This document shows, in pieces, positions 47,264 through 58,739 of a stretch of 64,000 nucleotides of DNA (position 1 is the first letter of the stretch; each line of letters begins with the position of its first letter). Source of the DNA: Larix kaempferi (taxonomy: Eukaryota > Streptophyta > Pinopsida > Pinales > Pinaceae). The translations under genes were made by a program, and so were the position numbers. Below the pieces are notes generated by a model. It saw only the letters and a program-made list of their open reading frames with translations. It had not been told where the DNA came from and did not search any database. The stretch lies in the NCBI GenBank assembly GCA_027924585.1, contig BSBM01000904.1, forward strand, positions 16,885,501-16,949,500. Reading direction: 5' to 3'.

Positions 47264-48118
47264 TTATTCTTCTTCACTATCATCTTCTGCTAGATGAGCT
47301 TGATGTCTTCTATGGTGGAAACCCTTCTTCTTCTTCTTTGAAGGACAATCTCTAGCAAGGTGTCCTATTTTATGACAATTGAAACATTGGAATGAGGAAT
47401 AATCTCTTCCTTGATTAGTTCCTCTTTTCTTCTGAAATCTTTGTGGAGGTTGAGACTCCTTGTGACTATCTTTCTTGAAGTAGGATTGATTCCTTCTTCT
47501 CTTGGTGTGGGTGGCCAATGCTTGATTATCTTCTTTAAGCAAAGCTTCTCTATTGGCTACCCTAGCTTCTTCTTGAATGCAATCCTCCCATACCACATCA
47601 AACTTCATACTTTCTTTTCTGGCACACATAGTTTGGATGAATGACTCCCAAGGTCTAGTGAGACCATTTAGAGCAGTCATGACTAGTTCATCTTCATCAA
47701 GGGTATCTCCAATGGAATCTAGTTGTTCCTTGAACTGGGAAACCCTTGAGAAATAATCTTGAATATATTCTCCTTGATTCATCTTAGTGCTCTTCAATTG
47801 AGCTCTCAGGTTCATCTTCCTATTGATGTTCTTTCCTTCATACATTCTGGAAAGGGAATCATACATCTCCTTTGGAGTCTTCTTGGATGCCACTTGGGTA
47901 ATCAAGTGGTCCTTGATAGAATCAGTAATGCTTCTCTTTTCCCTAATCAAGTCCTTCTTATATTTCTCTTTGGCTTCATCTTCTGCAAGTTCTGCAACCT
48001 CATCTTTGATGTATTGGGCAAGATCATTCTCCTCAAGAATGAGACCAATTCTATATTTCCATGCCCGAAAATTCTCTATACCCTCTAGCTTGTCTTCAAG
48101 CTTAGTTCTTGGAGCCAT
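47264..48118 (-). CDS. Copia Gag, intact frame
   Basis: A 284-residue frame starting MAPRTKLEDKLEG at 48118; the open frame begins 12 codons earlier, but this ATG fits copia Gag starts. It has the UBN2-type capsid region (FRAWKYRIGLILEEND, MYDSLSRMYEGKN, FKEQLDSIGD, LNGLTRPWESFIQTM). A basic stretch follows, then a CCHC knuckle CFNCHKIGHLARDC, a lysine run and an acidic end. Gag would package element RNA. A stop after the acidic tail separates it from pol, which in copia elements is normally continuous with Gag, so that stop is probably a mutation. Confidence 0.88.
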   Translation of the reverse strand: MAPRTKLEDKLEGIENFRAWKYRIGLILEENDLAQYIKDEVAELAEDEAKEKYKKDLIREKRSITDSIKDHLITQVASKKTPKEMYDSLSRMYEGKNINRKMNLRAQLKSTKMNQGEYIQDYFSRVSQFKEQLDSIGDTLDEDELVMTALNGLTRPWESFIQTMCARKESMKFDVVWEDCIQEEARVANREALLKEDNQALATHTKRRRNQSYFKKDSHKESQPPQRFQKKRGTNQGRDYSSFQCFNCHKIGHLARDCPSKKKKKGFHHRRHQAHLAEDDSEEE

Positions 48119-48610
48119 CTTATCCAGGAGGTTACAGAAATTGAAGTTTCTCAAAAGATAGAATAATACTTACGAAGAGATGTGCTTGATTGCATTGAGA
48201 TTACTGGTGTACTCTGCTTCTGGAAACTTCAACTTTTCACCTTTCAGATCTGACCAACAGCTTTCGGATCTCCAACAGAATTTCTGGTTTTCTGGTTCAC
48301 TTTTATGGTTTACTGGTGCACAGGTTCGCAGCTTTTCTAGTTCATTGGTGCACAGGTGCACAGTTTTTCTGGTCCACTGGTTTTCTGGTTTTTCTGGTTT
48401 TCTGGTCCAAAAGTCAAACTAGGGTTTGACAAAGCCTAGGGTTCTACCCACTCAAAAAGTTTGATCTAGGGCTCAAAAGTTCGATTTTGAGGAGGGCTAT
48501 CCAACCATGCAATTAGATTCCAAAAAATCCAAGTTTTGTAGAAACCCTAATTTTCATCGTAGGAGGAGAGAGAGGTATTTTCACCTTGTGAAAGATGTCC
48601 TATTCAACCT

Positions 48611-48623
48611 GGCTCTGATACCA
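48611..48623 (-). promoter_or_regulatory. Primer binding site for initiator methionine tRNA
   Basis: The minus strand reads TGGTATCAGAGCC directly after the 5' LTR, complementary to the 3' end of plant initiator tRNA-Met. This is the standard copia minus-strand primer site and sets the element's orientation. Confidence 0.95.
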
Positions 48624-49164
48624 TGTTAAGTTTAGCCTAATTCCACAAGCAAGATCATTGAAAGAAACACACTCACAAGATAGACAAAGATTTACCCTGG
48701 GAAACCCTCATGGGGTAGAAAACCCAGCAAAGCTTTCCTCAATATAGATAATCAACCAATACAAAGATGTAGTCCCAAACAAGAGCTCCTTCTCCTCCTT
48801 TGAAAATCTCTCTCTCTCCTATACACCAATCACAAATGAGTGAATGAATGAGATAAATGAGGAACACACCTCCTCATTTTATACTCAACTCCTAACTGAT
48901 TTTTCACCATAACAGGGCCGACTTCTCCTAGAAGAGTCTAATAACCCCTAAACAACTAACTCAGGGCTGACCCCACAAGGGAGATCTAATAATCCTAGTT
49001 ATCACACTCTCTCGGAGGAATAAACATCTCCGAATATACAATAGGGTCTCTATAGAGGAATGAAACATCTTCGGATATACAATAGGGTCTCTACGAAGGA
49101 ATGAAACATCTCCATAATAATAAAGTACAAATATAATATTCTTAGAAGTTACAATATTTCAACA
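48624..49164 (-). repeat. 5' LTR of the copia element (541 bp)
   Basis: Plus-strand ends are TGTTAAGTTTAG and TATTTCAACA. It differs from the 3' LTR mainly by a duplicated approximately 40-bp unit (GGAATGAAACATCT, TATACAATAGGGTCTC) near 49020-49100 and by scattered substitutions. The LTR should contain the promoter; no convincing TATA box was assigned. Confidence 0.93.
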
Positions 49165-52054
49165 TTGATTGCTTGGCTCCTAATGCAGGTGTGAATCATA
49201 GGGATCTTATAGATATTCCCTTGTTGCCTGTTTTTCAATGATCCTTTTCTCCTTTAATCGTTAGGGGTGTAGGGGGCATCCTAAAAACAAACGCCCTTAT
49301 AATACTTTTTGAGATTATCAATCCAGACGTAGTATTGATACAGGAGACGATGTGCCTAGGAATTAAAGCTTGTGAAGTTTTCCTTAAAAAATTCTCTAGC
49401 CGGGAGGTCTTCTCTATGGATGTTGTGGGTCACACTGGGGGGTTACTAGCTATCTGGAATCCCTCAATTATTGACTTCAAGGCATTTTTTACATGTGTAG
49501 GAATCCTACTCAAAGGAAGGATTAGGGGGCTGGAGAAGGAGATTAAGCTTATAAATTGTTATGGTCCCTATGGAGACGGACAGGACTTTTGGGATAACGT
49601 AGATGAAAGTGGTCTCTTGAAGAGTCCAAAATTGATTTTGGGAGGGGATCTCAATTTGACTCTTTCTGCCTGTGAGGTATGGGGGAGATGTCCTAGACTA
49701 GATCCAATGTCAGGTTATTTTCATAAATTATTTCAAGAGGCAGATCTAATTGATATTACTCCTTCTACTTTGTCCCCTACCTGGCGAAATGGGAGGGTGG
49801 GAATGGCAGGATTAACAAAAAGACTTGTCATGTTTTTCTTATCTGAAGATATTGCATAATCTATTGATAGATATAGATCTTGGACTATTAATTTAGGTAT
49901 TTCAGACCACATGCATGTTTTCCTTCAAATTGGGGGTAACCATAAACAGATGAAATATCCATTTAAATTCAATCATTCATGGTTAGAAGAGAAAGATTTC
50001 AAGGCCCTTGTTAGATATTTTTGGGGTACATGTCCTGTTAATTTGGAGGATACTTCAATGCAAAGGTTAGTTCATAAATTGAAAGATCTAAATAAAGTGG
50101 TGTACGAATGGGAGAAGGACAAGAAATTACAATTGAAACAAGAACTAGTGTTGGTGGAAGAGTAGATAGATAAGTTATTCTTAGAAAACTCTACATGTGT
50201 TTTTTCCAAACAAACAAAGGAACAGTTGATTAATCTAGAAGCCAGGAAAGCATAGATGCTAAAAATAGAAGAAGAGACGTGGAGATTAAAAAGCAGGGCT
50301 ATATCTTATCACAGGGGGATAATAACACAAAAAATTTCCATAAATTTGCTAATCATATAATAATCTCTCAAGCTATCTAGGATCTCAAGGATAATTAGGG
50401 AAATATCGTTTATTCTCAGTAGGAGTTGGGAAAGACAATAGTGTCACATTTTGCCTATGTTTTTAAAGATTCAGTCCAAACAAATATTATTTCACAATTG
50501 CAAGTTGTGCAGAATTATCCTAGGTTCACAATTGCAAGTTGTGTAGAATTATCCAAGAGTCTCGGTCCTGATGACTGGACTGTTGAATTCTTTATTGAGT
50601 TCTTTGATATTCTTAGTAATGAAGGTGATTGAGGAATCTAGAGTGCATGGGTATGTGTCTGGTTCATTGAACTCCACCTTTATAGCACTTATTCCAAAAA
50701 AACGCTCAACCTGAATCATTCAATGATTTTAGAACTATCTCCCTCTATAATTTGGTATACAAGCTTATCACTAAAATAATCTCGAACAGAATCAAGACAA
50801 AGTTGGTAGAGGTCATGTCTAAAGAACAATTTGGATTTTTAGCCAATAGATAGATTTTGGATGTTGTTGGTATAGCTCAATAATGTCTACATTCTATTAA
50901 GACAAAGAAGTTGGCAACACTAATACTATATTATGGACTTGGTTAAAGCTTATGACAGAGTTGATTGGGGTTTTATGAGATTGGTTTTATTACAAATCGG
51001 TCTACCCCTGGAGGTCACAAACTGGATCTTGGCATGTGTGACTTCTGCTTGTTTTGTTTTCACTGGTGAATGGGGATCCTTCATAATTCTTCAAATATTC
51101 TAGAGGGTGACATCAAGTTTCCCATTGTCTCCTGTACTCTTTATGCTAGTGATTGAAGGTCTTAGTAGGCTCATTGGAAAATTTAAAAGGGATAAGAGTC
51201 TCTCAGGTATAAAATTTTCTTCCATTCATCATTTAACACATCTCATTTGTGTTGATGATGTATTGTTGCTAGGGTATTGAACTATAAAATATTGCGAAGT
51301 CTTTCATATCATTATAAACCTATTTTGTGATGCCTCTAGTATGGAGGTCAGTGTACAAAAATATTGTTTTCTCTGGAATGGTGTTTCAGTGGAGATTATG
51401 CCACGTATCCTTTCTCTTTTCCCTTTTAAAGCAGATCAAATTGATGATGGTTTTAAATATCTGGGTTATTATCTTAATCCAAATAAATATTTAAAAGATG
51501 ATTGGGTTTGGCTTGTGAGGAAACTGGAAAAGAATATTGGTATCTAGTGTTATACATTGGGAGGCAGATTAACCTTAGATAAATCAATACTGGAGAGTAT
51601 CCCATTATACTGGATTTCCCTTGCTAATATCCCGATGTCCATTTTACATAATCTAAGAAGGAGAATGATGCAATTTATGTGGTCTGGAAATTTGAATAGG
51701 GACAAGATCCACTTGCCAAATTGGGAAATATTTTCACTTCCCAAGAGTTTTGGGGGATGGGGTATAAAAAAACTTATATGGTTCAGTCTTGCATTAAATC
51801 TTACGAGTATGTGGAGAGGTCTATTTGGTAAAGGTTTATGGAGTGAGGTGCCACAGTATAACTATTTGAGAAAGATGCTAGTTATGGAATGGATGAGGAA
51901 GGAAAACAAACATGTTAGAAATGCTTCCATTTTCTAGAGGGGATTTATAAAATCTTATCAGTGGTTGGGTTCTTGGCTAGCATGGAGGATTGGAAATGGT
52001 AAAAGTGTGTTGATTGGTATTGACCCTTTCTTGGGGGTGTTGGACACAATGGTC
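49165..52054 (+). pseudogene. LINE 2 ORF2 (endonuclease and reverse transcriptase), degenerate and truncated
   Basis: The endonuclease begins near 49262 (RGVGGILKTNALI, then VLIQETMCLGIKA, GGLLAIWNP, INCYGPYGDGQ and LGGDLNLTLSACE near 49640). The reverse transcriptase region shows SLGPDDWTVEFFIEFF (about 50555), STFIALIPKKR, FRTISLYNLVYKLITKIISN (about 50730) and QFGFLANR. Motif A is MDLVKAYDRVDWG near 50935, and the motif C position reads ICVDDVLLL near 51250. Then follow a RRMMQFMWSGNLNRDKIHL block and MWRGLFGKGLW. The frame stops many times. It ends at 52054 within WRIGNGKSVLIGIDPF where the inverted-repeat element starts. Confidence 0.85.
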
Positions 52055-52392
52055 ACTGTTGTCCGCCAAACTGCACACCAGCAGCAGAAACCTTTCGAAA
52101 GCTGTCTCCCTCACTGGAAAGTGGGGAGAGGTGTGGCCTTGGGGGCAAGCAATGAGCCAGGTACTGTCACCTGAATCCCAGCTCCTCCGTTTAGGCAAAC
52201 TCCTAACGAATCCAAGGGGGGTAGTCCCTAAAAAAGAGTTGTCTAAGGCTCTTTGTGTGTTTAAATGTTTTTGGTGTTGTGATGCGGATGGGTGTTGTTT
52301 AGGAGTTTTTTGTATAGTGATTAGAACAAAATTAAACACGCAATCCACGTTGCAAATTTCACAAGATACAAATTCAGAAGATAACAAAATAC
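52055..52392 (+). repeat. Left arm of 338-bp inverted repeat
   Basis: It starts ACTGTTGTCCGCC and ends GATAACAAAATAC. I count about seven differences from the reverse complement of 55840-56178, including a one-base change in a G-run, so identity is about 98%. The arm contains GGTACTGTCACCTGAATCCC and a GTTTAGGAGTTTTTTGTA stretch. No coding function is recognised; frames on both strands are simply mirrored in the other arm. Confidence 0.95.
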
Positions 52393-55300
52393 AACAAAGC
52401 TAGATGTGAAGCTAATAGAGATTGACGTGAGGGTTTGGTAGGTGCGAGTTAGTTTAATGGAGACATGTGGTAATAGGTAGGTCCTAACTCGAATTAGCAA
52501 AGGGAGCCAAGCCATGAATGATTGGTGAGTCATGAGGGCGCCCTTCTCTAACATAAATGCTAACCACCAACCCATCCATCATCTAACTCGCATCATCCTC
52601 AAACTCACGTCATACCTACCAAGGTTCACGCCATTCCCTTGTTGTAACTCGCTTATTGGATGTTGCTCTCATCTCAACCTACCTCAAAGTCGAGCTCTTG
52701 CCACCTCATACCTTTTCACCTACCATAAACTCGAGTTAGCCTCCAAGCCCTTGATTGATTGGAATTCGACCTATTTGCCATTTCCAGTTCGACCTAGGGT
52801 TTAGTGTAGTGTCTTTTGCTATAAAGAGAGGCCCTTAGGGGTTATTATCTCATGGATTTCTTATGCATCGAAACTCTGATGAAATTGTAAGCGCTTTTAA
52901 TTGAGAATAAAGTTGAGACTTTGGGGGTCAAAAACGTGGAGGCTTTTGATGTGCATTGCTTCACTTGATATTGAGGTGATATTGTTTTACATTTCATTTG
53001 AGGCTCTTAAGTTGTAGATCATGTTCATGATGGCTAACAATCTAGCACAAGTAGCATGTATCTAGTTCTTTTCACTTGAATGTTTTGTTTCAAATATATT
53101 ATCCATGCTTAAGGTTCTTGCAGGTATATCTTCACTCTACAATAAGACCAAAGGAGTTTTAACTTTTGGATTTGAGAAACAAAGGGAGTTAGATCTTCTC
53201 CATCAAATATTCAAAACACATTTTTGGGTTACTTGTTACTATAGGCTTCCATCTCTTCTAGCCTTCTAGTTTGCTCCTTGAGTTTTTGCTTTGACTTGCT
53301 AATCCATTTCTAGCCCCTCTAACCTTGATCCGAGATCGTTCTTGTTTTCAAGCCGTAGATTAGTTTGCCATAAGGTTGAAGTTCCTTCAACCTTGGGGAA
53401 TAACTTGGGATTTGTTCCCTTGTGCTCTCTTCAACACTCGTTGTCGGCGTATCACCGGTTAATCGGAGGATTTTCAAGGCAGTGTTTCTACCATCCCAAG
53501 TGTTCCACTTGAAGCCCTTGCCCTAGATCTACTTCTCCTTGGTTTTGTATTCATCCTCCCATTCGTCCCACTTCATTTTTGTCTTCATCTTCTCCTAGAT
53601 TCGTCCCACTTCAAGTTCTAGCTTCCCTCTCCTTGCTTTCGTCCCCCTTGTCTCCTCTACCTTTCGTCCTACCTATCCTTCTAGCCTCTCATCCTACTTC
53701 TTCCATTTACCCTCCACCTCTTCGTTTTCCCTCTTTTGTCTTGTGCCTCCTCTAGCTTTCATCCATTCCCATCTTGCCCTACAACACATAACAAACAACA
53801 AAAACAAACAAGTGTTAGTATTAGTAAGTAGTTAGTGTAATTTTCATGTTTAGTTAGTTATTAGTTATTTGTTTAAAGTTAGTAGTTGACTAGTTGTTCT
53901 TCTTTTGAAAAGGTGAATGGTTAGATTTCTCTTATAAAATCAAAATTTATGCATTGAAAGTTTAAGTTAGGCATATCCAAAGGTCATTTAGGGCTTGCAT
54001 CTAGTCTTTCCTTTAAAAGTTTTGTAATCTCATTTCAAGGATAAACAAGTTGGCATATAGGATAGTGTAAATTTTTGTGGTTGTGTTCTCATTTCCACCG
54101 CTTTTTGGGGCATTTTAGCTTGCTAGTCCGTTTTACCATATTAATTATTTCAAGACAAAATCTCATGCTCTTTCATGTTTTAGTCTTATTTTGCAAACCT
54201 AGACTTGATTGTTCAAAGTTTGATTGGATTTCTAACGCTAATGGGTGCATGAGTTATTGGCTTATTCTTGTGGTAGGATTGTGGGAAGAGAAAGATCTCT
54301 TAAATCAAAAGATCAAATCGAAGAGAGAAGAAGAAATCAAGCATCATAAGACATATTTCAAGATACACCTTCTTATCCTTTGTAAAAGCCATTAAGGGCT
54401 TCAATTTTTTCAATTTTTATAAGTTGTTTTTAGGTAGCCATTAAAGACCTTTCAAGGATTTTCCCTTGAGGCACTTGTAAAAGATTAATAAAACTTATAG
54501 TGGAAAGGTCCTCCATTTTTGGTCTTCTTCCCCATTTGGGGAAGAGTGTTGGGTTTTGTGGACTTGACTTAGTTAGATCTTCTCATATGCTCTTAGTTTA
54601 GTTTTATTTCATAAGTCATTTTGCTTATCTTCCATATTTACTTACCCCCATGCTCTCCCGAGTAGGGTCTTTGACCTGAAAGAGACTCTTGGGTAGTTTA
54701 GATTTACTTTTGTTTATCATTATATTGTTTCTCTTCCAATCCTTGACCAGAGAATAGCTAACTTTGGGATCGTATCCCAAAGGCCACATAGTTTTGTGGT
54801 AGCTTCTCGCTCCCCCATCAACTTCTTGTGGACATCCAGCTAGCTGGAAGGTTTCCAGGATTGGTGGCTTCTAGTGGTTGATCTTGTTCGGAGATCAATT
54901 CCACCTAGTAGATTAAAGTTTGTGTGGTAGAACACTAGATTTACTCGGTTTCATTTTATTTCGCAAATAGTATTGTTAGTAGTATTCATATCTTGCTGAT
55001 CAATACTATTGTTTAAATCTTTTTTCAAGTTAAGATATACTGCTTTTACAATTCATTTGCCTCTTTAAAATAAACCAAAGTCTCTTGAACTTGGCCAAAT
55101 CCAAGTCAAGAGCACCCTCTATCGGAGGGCATTTTAGTTTTGCATTTCCCTGCATTAGGCATTGTTAATATAGCAAGTCTCTTGAACTGTGGTCATAAGA
55201 CCAAGTCAAGAGCGCTCTCTGTCGGAGAGTTGAACAAGGTTCTCTAATAATAAAATTTTCCACTCATACACCCCTTTAATTAATTTATCTTGGTTTCTGT

Positions 55301-55839
55301 CCTACACCCGTATGCTCTGCCAACCGGAAACGGTTGGGCTAGTACTCAGAAAGGTGGAAGACTTGATAATTTACAAGTGAAAATCTAATTAAAACTTTCA
55401 TCCCCATAACCAACCAATCCGGAGTTGATCGATAAGATAATTTCAGTGGGTAATCTCTTAGTGGGGGCGTCGGGATTCCATGTTCGGCCTCTAGTTTGCT
55501 GGTTAGCATTGCGCAACCTGGCTAGAGCACTGGGTGGCCCGACATGTCCTTGAACGGAGGCACTTGATATTGTCTTTTCCGGACTTTCTCTTGAATATCC
55601 TTGGTTTTAGCCCTAATAATCAAGAACATCTAAAACACTTAAAATTTACCAAGAACAATTTCAAAACGTTCTCACAAACAGCTACTTTCGACTTATTCTT
55701 TCAGCATCACAAAGTTTTATTTGACTCCATTTGGCACTGGTCTTTAATATTTATATATCTTTTGAATCTGGACCATATGTCCTTGTCACTTGTTTAAATC
55801 TCAATCTTGTGGATGCTTTACTTTAAATTCTAAGTCAAA
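52393..55839. other. Interior of the inverted-repeat element, non-coding
   Basis: No protein family is recognisable in any frame. A TATAAAGAGAGG box at about 52821, followed by AGAATAAAG near 52906, could be a promoter and polyadenylation pair. Positions 53480-53770 are strongly pyrimidine-rich on the plus strand. A direct repeat of about 50 bp lies at 55082-55135 and 55178-55232 (TCTCTTGAACT, CAAGTCAAGAGC, CTCTCT-TCGGAG). The layout suggests a non-autonomous element with retrotransposon-like leader sequence, which is inference. Confidence 0.5.
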
Positions 55840-56178
55840 GTATTTTGTTATCTTCTGAATTTGTATCTTGTGAAATTTGCAACGTGGATTGCGTGTTTAA
55901 TTTTGTTCTAATCACTATACAAAAAACTCCTAAACAACACCCATCCGCATCACAACACCAAAAACATTTAAACACACAAAGAGCCTTAGACAACTCTTTT
56001 TTAGGGACTACCCCCCCTTGGCTTCGTTAGGAGTTTGCCTAAACGGAGAAGTTGGGATTCAGGTGACAGTACCTAGCTCATTGCTTGCCCCCAAGGCCAC
56101 ACCTCTCCCCACTTTCCAGTGAGGGAGACAGCTTTCGAAAGGTTTCTGCTGTTGGTGTGAAGTTTGGCGGACAACAGT
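55840..56178 (-). repeat. Right arm of 338-bp inverted repeat
   Basis: Reverse complement of the left arm, starting GTATTTTGTTATC and ending GGCGGACAACAGT on the plus strand. Beyond 56178 the two flanks diverge at once (CACACTCAGAGG and a G-run here, against TTGGACACAATGG on the left). Confidence 0.95.
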
Positions 56179-56687
56179 CACACTCAGAGGGGGGGGGTGA
56201 ATCAGTGTGATAGCAATTTAACCTCCTTTTAACTTATGGAAGACTAATCAATGTTTAGCACAGTTCATTATTTTCTACAACCAAGTAGATCATCATGTCA
56301 TCATGCCATCAAATAAACATTAATGCATAAACATAACAAGAAGTACATTAACCATAACACATCAATGGAAGGACACAAGATATATGTAGTAATCATTTTA
56401 TATTGTTTGGTGGAAGACAACAATATTCGCAATTACATCAGCACCAACTGAAATAGAGCACCAACTCTAAATCCAGGACCTAGCCTGGTCTTCTCAGATC
56501 CAACTGAGAAGGGGTGAGGAGTCCAATCCTCAAGCGCAAGTCTCAACTTGCAATAGTAAACTGCTCATTCAAATCAATCAATCCTTTTTCGTCATTGTCG
56601 TGTCATTGGATGTTACGTGCCAATTCAAATTGTCATGTTACATGCCAATTCAAATTGTCACTATCATGCCAAGGTTGTCATAGTCAT
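56179..56687. other. Spacer between two elements, with a 25-bp doublet
   Basis: A run of nine G residues lies at 56189-56197. TGTTAC-TGCCAATTCAAATT is repeated at 56611-56635 and 56636-56660. No genes are seen. The base composition resembles retrotransposon internal sequence, but nothing identifiable is present. Confidence 0.5.
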
Positions 56688-57526
56688 TGTAATACCCCAC
56701 TTTGACCCTTAGGGTATATTGGATTCAATGTAAATATTGAATACATGCAATGTGTGTTTTCCCTAGTGTGGAGCTCAAGGCCAAGACCCCACTAGAGGAT
56801 GTCCAGGATCTATTTAAGAGGCGAGTATTGGATATTATGGTAACCATGTGCTAGTAAGCCATGTAAAATGTAAATGATGTAAATAATACCATGTAAATAA
56901 AAAGACAAAAGGATGGATATGGATGCAACTACATGAGGGGGAACTATGTATCCACTAGGGACTGGTGATAAGGTTGGGGATGGAACCCTAGGCTGCCATA
57001 TGTCACCTAGAGAACACATTTGATTATACTAGCTGTCATTGAATGTTGTTGTAAGTAGGTGGGTGAAGAACGTTGTTCATGAGGTCGATGTTGTACGAGG
57101 CTTCCCGAAAATACGTAAGGCAGGGTATGGGGCTTTGTCTTGCTTGTCCCATAAGCCACCCTACCTCGTGGAGGACGTATTCCTCATTACCAGACCTAGG
57201 GTGAGCAGACAAGCATCAGTGGAACCCTTACACGACCTAGCAGACCGAGCAGAGATGAAGAGAACCAGGAATCGCAATCCTGAGTAAAGCCGCGAATTAC
57301 AGAGCCAAAGACGCACAGAGAATTGCGTGGAAAAGGAAGACCGCAGATGGGATCCACAGACCCGAACCTTGGTGCGTTTCGGAGAGAGTTAGATTCCCGA
57401 GAACCTACAGAGAAACCCAGACCCATTAGCCCTAAATCGTAGATGCGAGACAGACCTTTGGCCGCAACGTGAAAGAAATCCAAATGTGGATTGCAGTGGG
57501 AAGAAGCCAAGAGGGTTTGGACTACA
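56688..57526 (+). repeat. 5' LTR (about 839 bp)
   Basis: It starts TGTAATACCCCACTTTG and most likely ends GGACTACA, giving TGTA...TACA inverted tips. The first about 670 bp align with 63330-64000; the last part cannot be compared because the window ends. The next bases, TGGTAGAGCC from 57527, start with the TGG expected of a tRNA primer site, but I cannot assign the tRNA. Several substitutions separate the LTRs, so the insertion is not recent. Confidence 0.82.
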
Positions 57527-57540
57527 TGGTAGAGCCAGAG
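57527..57540 (+). promoter_or_regulatory. Candidate primer binding site
   Basis: TGGTAGAGCCAGAG directly follows the inferred LTR end. It starts with TGG as nearly all primer sites do (complement of tRNA 3' CCA), but differs from the common TGGTATCAGAGC. The tRNA partner is unknown. Confidence 0.4.
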
Positions 57541-58739
57541 AGGACTTGTTCACCTTGATATAACAGTCAGGACCAGCCTTACCTAACCAGGTCAGTTCTA
57601 AAGGAAGGGGTGCCCTAGGGACTGTGCAGCAGAGAATGGGACCTTACCTAGACTAAGAGTGGAGGGGATGGGGTGCCTGAACTTCCTGAGGCCATTGGGA
57701 TATCCCTATAGCTCTGTGGATGATTTTATTGACCTGGAAAACCCTCACTTGTCTCCCATTTGCTTGACAAATTAATTGTTTGCTAGATTCCCTGAAGGAC
57801 TATGCTTAAGGTTGTGAGTGAGCTTGCCTAGTACCTCCTTAGTGGATACATAGCCCCAACTGGGGGGTGGTCCTTGAGTGTTGAAACAGTACAGGCTAGG
57901 AAGAGACCTGTGGTTGGGTTGGAACATTGCAGTCCATAGTTAGTTTGCTTGGAGGTTCAATGCAAAAGATAAGTGTTCCATGTGCTAAGTTATGCCCACA
58001 TGTGTTTCCAATTACCATGAATTGTTCACTGATTAATAGGGTTGAATTCCCATGTCTTATGTATCATTATGTTGTGCATGCTATTGTTGATGAATGCATG
58101 ACACATTTTGTGTGGATGATGTTGCCTTCAGCTATAGTTGTTAAGTATATGCATGCATCTATTTGCTTATGGAAATGGTCCATTGATGAATAGGACTGTA
58201 TGATTATGCATTGTGTTTAAGTCTGTTGTGTATCTTACTTCTGCACTGATTTAACTAATTAATGATTGTTAAGGATATGTTGGATACATGTTAGATGTGT
58301 GGGTGGATAATGTTTCAGTCCCCTTGTGTTTATTGATGTATGAATTTGCCTACATGAGCCATTTATCATGCTCATGCACATCTACATCTTTGTATTTATC
58401 CTCGTACTTATATGACCTTATGTCTTGATACATAGGGGGAAGTGTGGAAAATGTACAGAATAGACACCCTTGTGGTGTTCATGAATCCCGTGGACCATAT
58501 GAAGGATAGAAGACAGAGCATAAGGGAGCAAAGCTTTGTCACATAGTGGTAAAGAGGCATAGATGGGGATTTAAGTCATCTTTTGGAGTGGAATAAGGGA
58601 AGGGACAAAGTCCTTAGCTGTGGATGAAGACCCTGCAGATGCATAGATATCTTCAATATCTTTCCAACGGTACTGGCCTTGTCCAATTTGGCCTAAGGAT
58701 GAAGGAGATATCATCCTCAGAAGTTTGCAGGTGCAGGGG

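Larger units (their letters stand above)
41564..49164 (-). mobile_element. Complete Ty1/copia LTR retrotransposon, minus strand
   Basis: About 7.6 kb. LTRs lie at 41564-42066 and 48624-49164 with TG...CA ends. The primer binding site abuts the right (5') LTR and the polypurine tract abuts the left (3') LTR. Gag, protease, integrase, reverse transcriptase and RNase H follow in copia order between 48118 and 44065. A 2-kb 3' region (42067-44064) is unusual in being filled with tandem repeats. The two LTRs differ by substitutions and an indel, and pol has several stops, so it is not very recent. It has inserted into LINE 2. Confidence 0.95.
41559..49169. repeat. Target-site duplication of the copia element (TTGAT, 5 bp)
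   Basis: TTGAT lies at 41559-41563 directly before the first LTR base and at 49165-49169 directly after the last. A perfect 5-bp duplication is what a Ty1/copia integrase makes, and it shows that the two LTRs belong to one insertion. Confidence 0.92.
39480..52054 (+). mobile_element. LINE 2, interrupted by a Ty1/copia element and truncated at 52054
   Basis: The LINE parts are 39480-41563 and 49165-52054; joined across the copia element they read as one L1-type element. ORF1 pieces with a CCHC knuckle lie left of the insertion, and endonuclease and reverse transcriptase pieces lie right of it, all on the plus strand. It lacks the zinc-binding and RNase H parts because it stops abruptly at 52054, where a long inverted repeat begins, inside a WRIGNGKSVLIG segment. 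The 5' end is not fixed; no target-site duplication could be found. Confidence 0.82.
52055..56178. mobile_element. Long-inverted-repeat element of unknown type (4.1 kb)
   Basis: Ends 52055-52392 and 55840-56178 are inverted copies of each other and enclose 3.4 kb without recognisable coding sequence. The layout could be a Mutator-like or foldback DNA element, or two oppositely oriented fragments of one repeat. No matching target-site duplication is seen at the outer edges, so a single transposition event is unproven. It terminates LINE 2 on the left. Confidence 0.5.

Noticed and set aside
54075-54395. 106-residue frame in the interior of the inverted-repeat element
   Set aside because: No recognisable motif, no matching frame elsewhere, and AT-rich composition consistent with chance.
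52031-56199. GGGGGTG at 52033-52039 and 56193-56199 as a target-site duplication of the inverted-repeat element
   Set aside because: Accepting it would require terminal sequences that do not match each other, and the right copy lies in a run of G where a chance match is likely.
57196-57510. 104-residue minus-strand frame and its partner at 63809-64000
   Set aside because: The two frames correspond because they lie in the two LTRs of one element, on the strand opposite to it.
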